64,000 nt of DNA from Undibacterium sp. 5I1 (GCF_034314085.1 NZ_JAVIWI010000002.1:1-64000), one strand, 5' to 3'; positions 27,663 to 37,539 are shown, numbered from the stretch's first letter. Notes: a model not told the origin generated them from the letters alone. Program-made: numbers and translations.

Positions 27663-28400
27663 ATGCAGATCCCGCATAACCCCAGACAAAATCATCTTCT
27701 AGCTGCATTTCCTTTGGATGAATTTGATCGCCTTTTTGCCCATTTGGAATTGGTCTCTTTATCTGTAGGAGATTTTCTGATTGAAGCAGACAAAGGTTTT
27801 AAATTTGCGTACTTTCCAACCACAGCAGTTGTATCCTTTATGTACATATTAGAGGATGGAACAGCTGCAGAAATAGCTTCCGTTGGGAAAGAGGGAGTAA
27901 TAGGAATTTCCTTAGTTTTGGGTGAAGAAACGACACCAAGGACGGTAGAAGTCCAAATTGCAGGATTTGCCTATCGACTCAAAGGAACAATATTAGCTTC
28001 TGAATTCAGTCGTGCTGGTCCAGTATTACATTTGTTGCTTAGGTATAGTCAGGCACTAATCATACAAATGACTCAAATTGCGATATGTAACCGATACCAC
28101 TCTGTTGACCAACAAATATGCCGATGGTTGTTGCTCAGTTTAGATCGATCAACAAACGATTTGCTATATATGACACAACAAGTCATCGCAAATATGTTAG
28201 GCATAAGACGAGAAAGGGTCGTCATGGCTGCCAGAAATTTACAAAAAGACGGACTTATTCATTACAGCAGAGGCACCATAGAAGTTTTGAGCCGTCTAGG
28301 ATTAGAAAAAACTGTTTGTGAATGCTATGGAGTCATAAGGACAGAATTAGATCGGTTGAAATCTGATGTTCCAATGGATAATATTATTTTGAATGCCTAA
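27663..28400 (+). CDS. Crp/Fnr-family transcriptional regulator
   Basis: 245 residues. N-terminal cNMP-type beta-roll (FAYFPTTAVVSFMYILEDGTAAEIASVGKEGVIGISLVLG) without the FNR Fe-S Cys pattern and without an obvious cAMP set (no RxD/E-type PRFG), so an atypical effector is likely. The helix ...SVDQQICRWLLLSLDR leads into a winged-helix HTH (MTQQVIANMLGIRRERVVMAARNLQKDGLIHYSRGTIEV). Related to the intact copy at 29869 and the dead copy at 13942. The start lacks a clear Shine-Dalgarno. It is a good candidate regulator for the CRP-like palindromes. Confidence 0.9.
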   Translation: MQIPHNPRQNHLLAAFPLDEFDRLFAHLELVSLSVGDFLIEADKGFKFAYFPTTAVVSFMYILEDGTAAEIASVGKEGVIGISLVLGEETTPRTVEVQIAGFAYRLKGTILASEFSRAGPVLHLLLRYSQALIIQMTQIAICNRYHSVDQQICRWLLLSLDRSTNDLLYMTQQVIANMLGIRRERVVMAARNLQKDGLIHYSRGTIEVLSRLGLEKTVCECYGVIRTELDRLKSDVPMDNIILNA

Positions 28401-28529
28401 TGCCACTCGTCAATACTGGAGAAAGAATAGGTAAGTGAAATGATTGGTAATTTTTAGAAATTTATTCTGATGTCGAAATGCTCAAATAATAAAAATAAAA
28501 CTGAGTATTATGATGGTAAAAAATTTATG

Positions 28530-28545
28530 TGAGCGATAACGCACA
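28530..28545. promoter_or_regulatory. CRP-like palindrome (TGTGC-GTTATC-GCTCA on minus strand)
   Basis: On the plus strand the site reads TGAGC-GATAAC-GCACA. It lies just left of the IS3 insertion (28568), so before insertion it would have been ~100-125 bp upstream of the second intact crp gene. Confidence 0.55.
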
Positions 28546-28636
28546 GACAAACTTCTTTTGACGATGTGGTAATCCCCCCAGCAAATAATCGGACTTATAA
28601 GTAGAATTTTCTAAATATGATTTTTAGAGGTTTTAC

Positions 28637-28903
28637 ATGAAGACATCCCGTTACACCGACAGCCAGATTATCGCAATCCTGAAGCAGGCAGAAGCTGGCT
28701 CTCCTATCCCAGAACTTTGTCGTGAACATGGCATGAGTTCCGCTTCGTTCTATAAGTGGCGAGCCAAGTATGGCGGCATGGATGCCTCATTAATGGCGCG
28801 TATGAAAGAGTTGGAGGAAGAGAATAAACGTCTCAAGAAGATGTATGCAGAGGAACGACTCAAGGCAGAAATAGTGGCTGAGGCACTCGCAAAAAAGTGG
28901 TAG
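28637..28903 (+). CDS. IS3-family OrfA (HTH, leucine zipper)
   Basis: 88 residues: [44 protein letters not shown] and a leucine-rich coil [24 protein letters not shown]. It overlaps OrfB by 7 bp, consistent with programmed -1 frameshifting to make an OrfAB transposase. Confidence 0.93.
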   Translation: MKTSRYTDSQIIAILKQAEAGSPIPELCREHGMSSASFYKWRAKYGGMDASLMARMKELEEENKRLKKMYAEERLKAEIVAEALAKKW

Positions 28904-29724
28904 CGCCATCTCAGCGTCGAGAGATGGCGCGCTGGGTGGTTGACCAACGGCGAGCAACAATCAAAGTAGCTTGTTTAGCATTCGGCATTAGCGAAACCTG
29001 CTATCGTTACCAAGCTAAGCTTAACATTGAGAATGATGTCATAGCGGACTGGCTAATTCGTCTCACAACAAGTCAGCGTAACTGGGGCTTTGGGCTGTGT
29101 TTTTTACATTTACGCAATGTGAAAGGCTTTCGATGGAACCATAAGAGGGTATATCGGATATATCGTGCGCTCGAACTTAATTTTCGGATCAAGCCACGCA
29201 AACGTTTAGTAAGAGAGCGTCCACAGCCATTGTCGGTTCCATCTGAGATTAACCAAGTTTGGTCAATGGACTTCATGCACGATCAGCTAAGTGATGGTCG
29301 CAGTATTCGTTTATTTAACGTGATTGATGATTTCAATCGCGAAGGGCTTGGAATAGACGTCGACTTTTCATTACCCTCCGAACGCGTCATACGTTCGCTC
29401 GACCAGATCATTGAATGGCGCGGGCAGCCTCAGATGATTAGGTGCGACAATGGGCCAGAGTATGTAAGCAACGTCACCCAGGCATGGGCTGAAAAGCGCG
29501 GTATTCATATTGAGTTCATTCAACCTGGGCAGCCACAACAGAACGCCTACATTGAACGATACAACCGAACCGTACGCTACGATTGGCTGGCTCATCACCT
29601 ATTTGATTCACTTGAAGAGATTCAGAATTTTGCAACCAAATGGTTATGGACTTACAATCATGATCGTCCCAATACTGGGATCGGCGGCATTACCCCGAAA
29701 CAAAAGCTAGCACTTGCCGCTTAG
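28897..29724 (+). CDS. IS3-family OrfB (DDE transposase)
   Basis: 275 residues with the integrase core: [30 protein letters not shown] (Asp), [10 protein letters not shown] (Asp), and [27 protein letters not shown] (Glu). The order and spacing are those of the IS407/IS51 group. An intact enzyme is expected. Confidence 0.95.
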   Translation: MVAPSQRREMARWVVDQRRATIKVACLAFGISETCYRYQAKLNIENDVIADWLIRLTTSQRNWGFGLCFLHLRNVKGFRWNHKRVYRIYRALELNFRIKPRKRLVRERPQPLSVPSEINQVWSMDFMHDQLSDGRSIRLFNVIDDFNREGLGIDVDFSLPSERVIRSLDQIIEWRGQPQMIRCDNGPEYVSNVTQAWAEKRGIHIEFIQPGQPQQNAYIERYNRTVRYDWLAHHLFDSLEEIQNFATKWLWTYNHDRPNTGIGGITPKQKLALAA

Positions 29725-29868
29725 CCTCTACTTATCGGCCGCATTAAAAATGGGGGGATTACCATGTAAGCTATTTGGTGAAAAGCGAATTCCTTAACCT
29801 TGCTTTAGCCAGGCTATAGAAAATATATTCTGTTCTTGTAAAATGTGCACTCATTCCATAATACTCAA

Positions 29869-30678
29869 ATGCCATTCTCGAACGGTCCAAAGCAGAACCT
29901 TCTGCTCGCAGCATTGCCCCTCGCGGAGTTCAATCGATTACTTGAAGATTTAGAACTTGTCGATATGGGTTTAGGTGAAGTTTTATATAGCCCCGGAAGC
30001 ATAATGCAGTATGTCTATTTTCCCACTACAGCGGTCGTGTCTCTACTTTACGTTTTAGAGTGCGGGTCATCAGCAGAAATTGCCATTGTTGGTAATGAGG
30101 GTATTCTCGGGATTTCTCTTTTTATGGGTGGAGTCACCACCCCCAGCCACGCTGTAGTGCAAAGTGCCGGGCAAGCCTATCGACTAAAAGCAAAATTGTT
30201 GAATATTGAATTCAACAGAGGCGGTCCGGTGCTTCGCCTTCTACTTCGATATACTCAAGCTCTGATAACTCAGATGACACAAACTGCAGTTTGCAACCGA
30301 CATCATTCAATCGAGCAACAACTTTGCCGTTGGCTATTATTAAGCATTGACCGTTTGCCAAGTAATTCGGTGCACATGACTCAAGAACTCATCGCCAATA
30401 TGTTGGGGGTCCGAAGAGAAGGTGTAACGGAAGCTGCCGGTAAATTACAGAAAAAAGGACTTATTCAATATGCGAGGGGTCAGATTAATGTGATTGATCG
30501 GCCTAAGTTAGAACAAGCAGTTTGCGAGTGCTACGTTGTGGTTAAGAAAGAATTTGATCGGTTAATTAGTGACATTCCCAACGGAGATCCTTTGCACATT
30601 TTAGGACAATCGGATCGTCGTAAAGTGTTTAAAAGCGTTCGTCAAAAAAATAGTAGCGATCGGAGGGATGAAAGCTGA
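29869..30678 (+). CDS. Crp/Fnr-family transcriptional regulator
   Basis: 269 residues from ATG 29869; an upstream GTG at 29845 would add 8 residues and neither has a clear Shine-Dalgarno. The sensor beta-roll (QYVYFPTTAVVSLLYVLECGSSAEIAIVGNEGILGISLFMGG) and linker helix HHSIEQQLCRWLLLSIDR precede the HTH (MTQELIANMLGVRREGVTEAAGKLQKKGLIQYARGQINV). It has an extra basic C-terminal tail. It resembles the dead copy at 13942 closely in the linker. Its promoter region is interrupted by the IS407-like element. Confidence 0.9.
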   Translation: MPFSNGPKQNLLLAALPLAEFNRLLEDLELVDMGLGEVLYSPGSIMQYVYFPTTAVVSLLYVLECGSSAEIAIVGNEGILGISLFMGGVTTPSHAVVQSAGQAYRLKAKLLNIEFNRGGPVLRLLLRYTQALITQMTQTAVCNRHHSIEQQLCRWLLLSIDRLPSNSVHMTQELIANMLGVRREGVTEAAGKLQKKGLIQYARGQINVIDRPKLEQAVCECYVVVKKEFDRLISDIPNGDPLHILGQSDRRKVFKSVRQKNSSDRRDES

Positions 30679-30982
30679 AAGCGTATTCGGTTTATCTTTG
30701 TTTCGCAAATTTCATTTCTCATTTCTTTGGTCTAGCTCGATGACATTACGTCATTCTTTAAACAAATCCTTTGGCGAGAGGAATGCAGCAAAGCAGTCAA
30801 ATAAAGGCAAAGCTAGAAACTCCTCGCTAATTCGTCTTACAGCGCGCGCAGCAATTTGAATACGGCTTCCCACAAAAAATCGATAATCTCCGTTTATGTG
30901 AAACGCTTCTTCGTCTCATCTATTTGCTGAATCGTATTCCCTCTGATTCTCTCAATTACACAAATTTGAGTACACGTCGCCG
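30679..30982. other. Intergenic region, no gene seen
   Basis: An in-frame reading to 30859 (MKAESVFGLSL...) lacks a ribosome site and motifs and overlaps the crp stop; I do not call it. Nothing else supported. Confidence 0.4.
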
Positions 30983-31234
30983 CTATTCCTTCAATTTGAA
31001 TAGATATCTAGCAAAATAGCCTAATGCGAACGCGACAGCTAATGTTTGAAGCGGTTGCTCTCCTACATTCTTTCTTAATACTTTATAAATTTGTTTTTGA
31101 GACAGATATAGTTTTTCTGAAACATCTCCAAATGTTTTAATACTTACCTCTAAGGCGCATGTAAGTCGATCAACTGAATCAGCTTTCTGGTCTTCTAAAT
31201 TCTGTGATTTTTCATGAATATTTTTTGTATCAGG
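30983..31234 (-). pseudogene. C-terminal part of a DUF883/ElaB-like gene split by IS21
   Basis: Reads KNIHEKSQNLEDQKADSVDRLTCALEVSIKTFGDVSEKLYLSQKQIYKVLRKNVGEQPLQTLAVAFALGYFARYLFKLKE: an amphipathic helical region and a C-terminal membrane segment reminiscent of DUF883/ElaB/YqjD ribosome-associated inner-membrane proteins. It continues in frame with the fragment at 33645-33755 (…DGLIPDT) once the IS21 insert and one copy of the duplicated TTGTATCAGG are removed, giving a ~120-residue protein. Confidence 0.8.
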
Positions 31235-31347
31235 TGTCAAACAGCGTGCAATACTTACCAGATTAGGGGTGGAAACAGCGTCCAAAAGTTTCCACCCTAG
31301 TGTGTCACCATCCGGTGTTTTAGCCGGGGGTATCTGGAGTGATTTAT

Positions 31348-32847
31348 ATGGACATCATTTACGAAATAAGAAGACGTCATTCAGTACAGAAACAATCGAT
31401 TTCTGCCATTGCGAGAGAAATGGGACTCTCCCGGCCGACCGTACGCAAACATCTCAATACCGTCGAACAGCCTAAATATCAGCGGCTGCTAACGGTTTCA
31501 CCCCGCCTCGATGAATATAAAGACCAGCTAACCTCCTGGTTAGAAGAAGAATCCAAACTACCCCGATCACGGCGCCGAACAGCGCAACGGCTATTTGAGG
31601 GGCTACAGGAACTAGGTTACGGCGGGGCCTACGACAGCATTCAACGATTTGTAAAACAGTGGAAATCCAGCGCACATGGTCCAAAAATCACCGAAGCGTT
31701 TATTCCGTTGGTGTTTCTGCCAGCCGATGCCTGCCAGTTTGACTGGAGCCAGGAACAGGTGGAAATCGCTGGCATCATGCAAACGATTAAAGTCGCCCAT
31801 TTCCGGTTAGCCTATAGCCGCCAAATGTTTGTGGCCGCCTATCCCAGAGAAACGCAGGAAATGGTCTTTGATGCGCACATCTGGGCATTTACCTTCTTTG
31901 GCGGTGTGCCTGCCCGTCTGATTTACGATAATCTCAAGACCGTCGTCGACACCGTCTTTGTCGGTAAAGAACGTCAATTTAACCGGCGCTTTTTAACGCT
32001 GGCCAATCATTATCTGTTTGAACCAGTGGCCTGCACTCCTGCTTCTGGTTGGGAGAAAGGTCAGGTCGAGAATCAAGTTGGCAATGTACGGGAATGGCTG
32101 TTTACCCCGTTGGCCCGCTTTGCTTCCTTTGCGGATTTAAATGCGTGGCTCACAACCCGCTGCCAGGAATTAGCGCAACGTATGCACCCGACACAAAGTC
32201 AGCGCACCATTGCAGACTGTTATGCTGATGCGCAGCCTTTGCTTCGACCTGTCAGCGCGCACTTTGATGGCTATGTAGAAAAAATGATGCGTGCCTCGTC
32301 CACTTGTCTAGTGAAAGTAGACCGGAATAAGTACAGTGTGCCAGCGCGGTTTGCCGGGCAGGCGGTATCTGTTCGCACGACAGCAAATCTGGTGCGGGTC
32401 GTCGCACAGGGCGAAGTGATTGCCGCCCATGCCCGTCAATTCAGTCGTGACCAGTTGATTTGTGATCCCTGGCATTACCTGCCTGTTCTGGAGAAGAAGC
32501 CTGGCGCTTTACGCAATGGCGCACCATTCGTTGAATGGACATTACCCAGAGCGGTTGTGCAAGTACGCGACCGGATTCTGAAGCAACCGAAAGGAGACCG
32601 AGCCTTCGTAGAATTACTGATGCTTGCCGGTGAAGCAGGACTTGATGCGCTTACTGTGGCATGTGAGTTAACTCTGGAGGGCGGCGTCATCAGTGCGCCT
32701 ATCGTGATGAATGAATTGCGCCGTCTCATTGCGCCGCATTTACCCGCAGCAGCGATCCACCTGCCAGACACCATTGCTTTGACGATGGAACCTCTGGCGA
32801 ACTGCCACCGTTATGATTATTTGCTGGGAGCGGCCAATGTCCACTGA
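31348..32847 (+). CDS. istA: IS21 IstA transposase
   Basis: 499 residues from ATG 31348 (GGAG 8 nt upstream). N-terminal HTH ([32 protein letters not shown]) and DDE core with [25 protein letters not shown] and [12 protein letters not shown] (Glu). Intact. It overlaps istB by 11 bp. Confidence 0.95.
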   Translation: MDIIYEIRRRHSVQKQSISAIAREMGLSRPTVRKHLNTVEQPKYQRLLTVSPRLDEYKDQLTSWLEEESKLPRSRRRTAQRLFEGLQELGYGGAYDSIQRFVKQWKSSAHGPKITEAFIPLVFLPADACQFDWSQEQVEIAGIMQTIKVAHFRLAYSRQMFVAAYPRETQEMVFDAHIWAFTFFGGVPARLIYDNLKTVVDTVFVGKERQFNRRFLTLANHYLFEPVACTPASGWEKGQVENQVGNVREWLFTPLARFASFADLNAWLTTRCQELAQRMHPTQSQRTIADCYADAQPLLRPVSAHFDGYVEKMMRASSTCLVKVDRNKYSVPARFAGQAVSVRTTANLVRVVAQGEVIAAHARQFSRDQLICDPWHYLPVLEKKPGALRNGAPFVEWTLPRAVVQVRDRILKQPKGDRAFVELLMLAGEAGLDALTVACELTLEGGVISAPIVMNELRRLIAPHLPAAAIHLPDTIALTMEPLANCHRYDYLLGAANVH

Positions 32848-33604
32848 CCACGCTACCAGTTTAAAAACACTGCAACTCTATGGGATGGCTTTGGCATGGA
32901 GTGAGCTGCAGGCAGAAAAGCCCAGGCAAGCACATCGACCTGAAAGCTGGATGGAGCGGTTAATCCATGCAGAACAAACCGATAGGCAACTCAAGAGCTT
33001 ACGCTATCAACTCAAAACAGCACGCTTCCCGATTCACCGTGACTTAACTGGCATTAACTGGGCAGAGACTCCCTTATCGCAAACAGTGGTTGAGCAATTG
33101 GCGACCGCAGGATTTATGGAAACAGCGCACAACCTAATTCTGGTGGGTGGTACTGGCACCGGCAAGTCGCATTTGGCCACTGCCATCGGTGTCGCGGCAA
33201 TCCATCATGGCAAGCGGGTGCGTTTCTTTAATGCGGTCGATCTGGTCAACCAGTTGGAACGAGAGAAGAGTCAGGGAAAGGTCGGCAATCTGGCGAAACA
33301 GCTCTGCCTGATGGACGCTGTCATTTTAGATGAGCTGGGATATTTGCCGTTTCCCGCTTCTGGAGGTGCATTGCTGTTCCATCTGATCAGCCATCTCTAT
33401 GAAAAAACCTCGCTCATCATTACGACCAATTTGTCATTCGGCGAGTGGGTACAGGTCTTTGGTGATGCAAAAATGACTACCGCTTTGCTTGACCGTGTTA
33501 CGCACCATTGCGACATCTTGGAAACCGGGAACGATTCTTACCGATTTAAGCACAGCAAAAATCGTTCTGAACAAGCCGATAAAATGGAAAAATTTGGACG
33601 CTGA
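32837..33604 (+). CDS. istB: IS21 IstB ATP-binding helper
   Basis: 255 residues from ATG 32837 (GGGAG upstream). AAA+ DnaC/IstB-type ATPase with P-loop GGTGTGKSH and Walker [12 protein letters not shown]. It controls target selection and transposase activation in IS21 family elements. Confidence 0.95.
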   Translation: MSTDHATSLKTLQLYGMALAWSELQAEKPRQAHRPESWMERLIHAEQTDRQLKSLRYQLKTARFPIHRDLTGINWAETPLSQTVVEQLATAGFMETAHNLILVGGTGTGKSHLATAIGVAAIHHGKRVRFFNAVDLVNQLEREKSQGKVGNLAKQLCLMDAVILDELGYLPFPASGGALLFHLISHLYEKTSLIITTNLSFGEWVQVFGDAKMTTALLDRVTHHCDILETGNDSYRFKHSKNRSEQADKMEKFGR

Positions 33605-33644
33605 CAGGTGGTAAATATTGAACGCTGTTTGACATTGTATCAGG

Positions 33645-33755
33645 TATTAAACCGTCACTCAATTCAATCATGTCATATTTGTCGGAATCTAACGATGCGC
33701 TTGCATTTTCAGCATCATGAATATTTGGTAAATCTAATTTTTGATTACTTGTCAT
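33645..33755 (-). pseudogene. N-terminal part of the DUF883/ElaB-like gene split by IS21
   Basis: Encodes MTSNQKLDLPNIHDAENASA and SLDSDKYDMIELSDGLIPDT, then enters IS21. It joins in frame to 30983-31234. The N-terminus is polar and acidic, as in this family. Confidence 0.75.
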
Positions 33756-33873
33756 TTTGGTTCCTAATATATCGATGAGTACGAAAAATAAAATTATTAA
33801 CAGATTTACTAAGTGTCTTTGTATCTATTAAATATCCGTAGGAATTAAAATCTTCAAGTGAGTTTTTCTCTAT

Positions 33874-34053
33874 TTAGGTTTTGATGAAACCTAATGTCGG
33901 CAAATTGCCTCCCTCGCCGTCCCACTTAGAAATTTCGTCTTTCTCTAATTTTTTTTCAACTTGCTTTTGACGGGATAGATATTTTCCAACCACGGTTAAT
34001 ATTGTCAATGAGGCTATCGCAGAGGCGATAATTATTGTCTGTTTGTTCTTCAT
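33874..34053 (-). CDS. Small single-span membrane protein
   Basis: 59 residues from ATG 34053 (GGAG 8 nt upstream; the longer frame is not favoured). One membrane helix (TIIIASAIASLTILTVVGKYL) and a cytoplasmic polar tail with the motif SKWDGEGGNLP. Small proteins with a WDGEGGN-type motif are familiar in related bacteria, but no function is known to me. Confidence 0.6.
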   Translation of the reverse strand: MKNKQTIIIASAIASLTILTVVGKYLSRQKQVEKKLEKDEISKWDGEGGNLPTLGFIKT

Positions 34054-34148
34054 CAAATTCTCCAATTGCAGTTGGTTTTAGTAATTCGAGGCAACATGCG
34101 TCTTAGTCCAAGTTACCTACTTTTTACGGAGTTAGTTACTTGAATTAC

Positions 34149-34410
34149 CTAAACTTTGGGTACCGAGCTACGCCAAGTACCTGTTGTGGGGGCGTAATCC
34201 TCGATTTGTAGCTTGCTTTCTTTGGCAGATCGTCCCGCCCAATCGGTACGAAAAGCACTCGGTTCTCCTATTGGATCTTTCCTTAGACCATATTGAACTT
34301 GATATTCCAAGGTCGTCTGTGCGGTAGTTCGCTTAACCGAAAAAATATTAAACCGATTAAATAGCGTGCTGAAGAGGCCGACACCAACTAAATAAATAGC
34401 TGTTAAATAT
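34149..34410 (-). pseudogene. Unidentified coding-like remnant
   Basis: A frame ending at TAG 34151-34149 reads FNRFNIFSVKRTTAQTTLEYQ, then QYGLRKDPIGEPSAFRTDW and LQIEDYAPTTGTWRSSVPKV, with hydrophobic VGVGLF upstream. No start codon with a ribosome site is present and it is bounded by a stop. Its composition is protein-like, hence a remnant is suggested, but the family is unknown to me. It overlaps the CRP-like match at 34318, weakening that match as an operator. Confidence 0.3.
34318..34333. promoter_or_regulatory. CRP-like match TGTGC-GGTAGT-TCGCT (tentative)
   Basis: One good half-site and a weak second. It lies ~245 bp before the VIT pseudogene and inside the coding-like remnant, so it is less convincing than the others. 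Confidence 0.3.
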
Positions 34411-34577
34411 ATTTTTTATTGATACATAGTCGTATAAAGAGACCAATAAAAAGTACGAGAATATTGCATTTAATATTAACTTTCGCCAAGGAAGTGGCGA
34501 CAAGAAGATGACCGAACAAAATATTTTTTGCATACTGTTTTCATTGCTATATAAGACATTTTTAGTAGCGAAAGATC

Positions 34578-34946
34578 ATGAAAAAAATATCCTGAACAAC
34601 ATAAACTTGAACATATAAGTTGGCTGACAGCTGCTGTCCTCGGTGCGAACGAAGGCATCGTCTCCACCTCCAGTTTGATTTTAGGTGTTGCTGCTTCCAA
34701 TGCGAGCCACACTAGTATTTTGGTTGCTGGCGTGGCGAGTCTGGTCGCGGGTGCAATGTCAATGGCAACCGGAAGAGCTGGTCTGTTGCCGGGATCTCAA
34801 TCTGTTTTCTGGCGGTTCTTGGTGGACTTGCCGCTTATACTGGCGGTGCCAACGTTGTGAAAGGATCTGTACGAGTGATGGGTTGGAGCGCTTTAACAAT
34901 GACTCTAACCTATGCTGTGGGCAACGTATTGGGAAGCGTTCAATAA
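34578..34946 (+). pseudogene. VIT family (Ccc1-like) transporter remnant
   Basis: After ATG 34578 a slip in an A-run leads to PEQHKLEHISWLTAAVLGANEGIVSTSSLILGVAAS and VASLVAGAMSMATG, a clear VIT/Ccc1 N-terminus with two membrane helices. The frame then shifts. The last helix, GGLAAYTGGANVVKGSVRVMGWSALTMTLTYAVGNVLG, is in a different frame. About half of the usual ~230 residues is missing internally. Such proteins transport Fe/Mn in known members. Confidence 0.8.
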
Positions 34947-35033
34947 TTTAACGTAAAACTGTCATTGCAAATTGTGACCTGTAAATTACCAATGAGAGCC
35001 ATCAAATCACAATCATTATGAACATGAGCTGAT

Positions 35034-36008
35034 ATGGTAACGAATGTATCTTCAAAGCAGGTCATCTACGCCGCATTGATCGGAAATATTTTAATTACTA
35101 TTATCAAAACTGGCGCTGCTACTTGAACCGATAGTGCCGCTATGTGGAGTGAGGCTATTCATTCGTTTGTGGATACCGGCAATGAATTATTGCTGCTGTA
35201 TGGCATGCGCCGCGCTGAACAACAGGCCGATATAGAGCACCCAATCGGCTACGGGCGCGAGCTCTATTTTTGGAGTTTTATTGTCGCTTTGCTGGTATTT
35301 GCTCTTGGTGCGGGCGTCTCAATTTATGAAGGTGTTTTGCATTTGATGAAGCCTCAGTCAATCACCGACCCCATCGTGAGTTATGTAGTCTTAGGACTAG
35401 CCTTTATGTTTGATGGTGCGTCTTGGTTGATCTCACTGAACCAGTTTAAAGCGTCCAAGGGTACACTCGGATATTACGACGCATTTCGTCGAAGCAAGGA
35501 TCCCGCCTCTTTTATTGTTCTATTTGAAGACAGCGTGGCATTGATCGGGATTGTGACTGCTGTAATTTCCACTTATCTGGCAACTAGTTTAGGTCTACTG
35601 GCGTCTGATGGGATCGCTTCTATTTTGATAGGAACAATACTCGCAGGCACCGCAGGCTTGCTGGCACGGGAAAGTAAAAGTTTGTTGATCGGAGAACGTG
35701 CAGACCACCAACTAAGTGCTTCATTGCTGAGCATCGCTAATCAACTCTCGCCGTCAGTAACAACTAACGGCGTATTGACGGTACAACTTGCGCCGGATCA
35801 AATACTCGCTGCGATGAGTATCGAATTTGCAGATAATCTCAAAACATCACAGATTGAAACTCTGGTCGTCGATATTGAGCGCCTGATTCTTGTAATGCAT
35901 CCCGAAGTCGTCACCTTTTTTGTCAAACCACAAACTGCTACTGCCTTTAAAGAGTCTTTGCAGCTACGTTTTGGGTTGCTTGATTCTTTGCCAGAAAAAA
36001 CTAACTAG
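35034..36008 (+). pseudogene. Cation diffusion facilitator (CDF) transporter, broken by a stop at codon 31
   Basis: From ATG 35034 the frame reads SSKQVIYAALIGNILITIIK-TGAAT-stop-TDSAAMWSEAIHSFVDTGNELLLLYGMRRAEQQADIEHPIGYGRE. Normal family members carry Trp or similar at this position (a WTGS/WTDS-type motif), so TGG to TGA is the simplest event. Downstream, the metal site (SEAIHSFVDTGN and a histidine-containing HPIGYGRE) and the membrane helices are intact for ~290 residues. Without the first helix, function is unlikely. The CDF family exports Zn, Fe or Mn. Confidence 0.82.
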
Positions 36009-36271
36009 CAATATCGTCCATACCCTTAAGTTCAAATTAGGATGAGCAAATGTGCCATTCGCATCAGATGCAATTGCCCATTCGCTCTGATTCAATTCTG
36101 CTAATTTCCCCCTTTTTTTAATTACGTCACCTGGGTTAGGTAGCGCACAGACAAGCATTGTTTTCGCGCCTACCTTGTTTCCACCTGATGATAAAAAAAC
36201 AAACCAAAATGAAATCTCCAGGCAGGACATTTACGATTTTTTAGACTGATTCTGATTTTTTACAATGGAGA
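36009..36271. other. Gap between CDF remnant and HMA-like gene
   Basis: A minus-strand frame over 35964-36230 reads SEWAIASDANGTFAHPNLNL and more, but overlaps the CDF end and lacks a ribosome site. One half of a CRP-like site (GCACA at 36145) is present. Nothing firm. Confidence 0.3.
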
Positions 36272-36277
36272 ATGTTA

Positions 36278-36496
36278 ATGGAAATCATTATTTTTGATAC
36301 TAAAGGGATGACCCGTGGTATTCGCCTAGGGCAAATATATCGCGCGCTTGAAGGGATCGATGGCGTAAGTAATACCGCACTTTCTTTACGTGACGGAAAA
36401 GCGATTTTGTCTACTGACCCTGCCTGCGTAACCGCATCACAAGTAGTAGAGGTTATTGAAAGACTCGGTTACCACGCCAACATTCATTTGTCCTAA
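36278..36496 (+). CDS. HMA-fold protein lacking the metal-binding cysteines
   Basis: 72 residues (ATG 36278; an alternative ATG two codons upstream). It has the HMA fold order (beta-alpha-beta-beta-alpha-beta: EIIIFDTKGMTRGIRLGQIYRALEGIDGVSNTALSLRDGKAILSTD), but the loop that is GMTCxxC in metal-binding members reads GMTRGIR. It cannot bind metal in the usual way. It may be a degenerate or regulatory relative of the CopZ-like protein at 16895. It sits next to the broken CDF gene. Confidence 0.7.
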   Translation: MEIIIFDTKGMTRGIRLGQIYRALEGIDGVSNTALSLRDGKAILSTDPACVTASQVVEVIERLGYHANIHLS

Positions 36497-36569
36497 GCAG
36501 TACACCGTACAGATTAGAGTTTTATAACAGCTCAAGCTGATCGTTCTTTTACCTGAATGAAAGTCAAAA

Positions 36570-37223
36570 ATGAATACCGATACACAAATTCAAAAGGACG
36601 TTCTTGCTGAGTTGAAATGGGAACCGTCTGTCGATGCTTCTCATATCGTAGTTGAAGTTTCTGATGGAGTAGTCACACTCGCTGGCCAAGTCAGGACCAT
36701 TACTGAAAAATGGGATGCAGAGCGAGCAGCGCAGCGCGTTTACGGTGTTAAGGCATTGGCGGTCGAAATCGATGTCAGACTTCCAGGGACTAACCAAAGG
36801 ACAGATAGCGATATTGCACGTACTGCAAAATATACACTTGAATGGTTGACGTATGTACCAAACGACGCGGTTAGCGTCGTTGTTGAGAATGGCTTTATCA
36901 CCTTAACTGGCGAAGTTGATTGGGAGTATCAGAGGAAAGCGGTGATTGGCGCAGTGCGTAATCTAATGGGAGTTACCGGATTGAGCGATCAAATTATGAT
37001 TCAACCGAACGTCTCATTGAGTGCGATCAAATCAGATATTGAAGCGGCATTAGAGCGTCGTGCTCATACAGATGTAAAAAAAGTCTTCGTTACCGTTAAT
37101 GGTAACGAAGTCACTTTGTCTGGAACCGTACATAGTTGGTTGGAACGTGATCTGGCTGTCAATTCAGTTTGGGGAACACAAGGCGTAAAAAATGTGGTTG
37201 ATCAAACCACTATCCGTGAATAA
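36570..37223 (+). CDS. Three-BON-domain protein (OsmY-like)
   Basis: 217 residues without a signal peptide at the start. Three consecutive BON domains can be recognised: residues ~5-70 (VLAELKWEPSVDASHIVVEVSDGVVTLAGQV), ~80-145 (EWLTYVPNDAVSVVVENGFITLTGEVDW) and ~150-215 (VFVTVNGNEVTLSGTVHSW). BON proteins usually act at membranes under osmotic or envelope stress; the lack of a signal peptide suggests cytoplasmic location here. The Shine-Dalgarno is weak. Confidence 0.9.
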   Translation: MNTDTQIQKDVLAELKWEPSVDASHIVVEVSDGVVTLAGQVRTITEKWDAERAAQRVYGVKALAVEIDVRLPGTNQRTDSDIARTAKYTLEWLTYVPNDAVSVVVENGFITLTGEVDWEYQRKAVIGAVRNLMGVTGLSDQIMIQPNVSLSAIKSDIEAALERRAHTDVKKVFVTVNGNEVTLSGTVHSWLERDLAVNSVWGTQGVKNVVDQTTIRE

Positions 37224-37539
37224 TTATTGTTAAGAGTGGCCTTATTGCTAAGTCGCGAGTATCTGTTTGTATCGTTTGGAGTCCCACCCCGTGGCTTATA
37301 GTTCCGTCATCGAAAATGTGGGAGTAGATACCTTAGTAATAATGAATAAACGATAGATTCACTCGTTTCTGCTTTTAATGCCGATATTGGACCAAAGTAT
37401 TTAGTTAATTTCTCAAACCCTGAGATAGTAATTGAACGTATTGGGAACTTAATACGCCGAGATTTTTGGAGTGCGCCATAGTCCGAAAATATCCCACCCT
37501 TCCTGGCAATCTTCAGCAACTTTTTTCATATTGGCTACC
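37224..37539. other. Intergenic region before tal
   Basis: No gene or clear signal. A CRP-like fit is weak (37471-37486) and not counted. Confidence 0.35.

Larger units (their letters stand above)
28567..29764 (+). mobile_element. IS3-family (IS407-like) insertion sequence (~1.2 kb)
   Basis: Terminal inverted repeats TGGTAATCCCCCCA and TGGGGGGATTACCA. If the element is taken as 28568-29763, a 4-bp duplication ATGT flanks it, as expected of the IS407 subgroup. It holds orfA and orfB, overlapping by 7 bp. It separates the CRP-like site at 28530 from the crp gene at 29869. Confidence 0.92.
31235..33634 (+). mobile_element. IS21-family insertion sequence (2.4 kb)
   Basis: Inverted ends TGTCAAACAGCGT (left) and ACGCTGTTTGACA (right). 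A 10-bp repeat TTGTATCAGG directly flanks it (31225-31234 and 33635-33644), slightly longer than the 4-8 bp usual for IS21 (a couple of the bases may be chance). Contains istA and istB. It interrupts the DUF883/ElaB-like gene. Confidence 0.93.

Noticed and set aside
34476..34712. A 78-residue minus-strand gene
   Set aside because: It lies antisense to the VIT remnant, lacks motifs and a ribosome site.
36134..36149. Another CRP-like site
   Set aside because: Only one half-site (GCACA) fits; the other half (GGTTA) does not.
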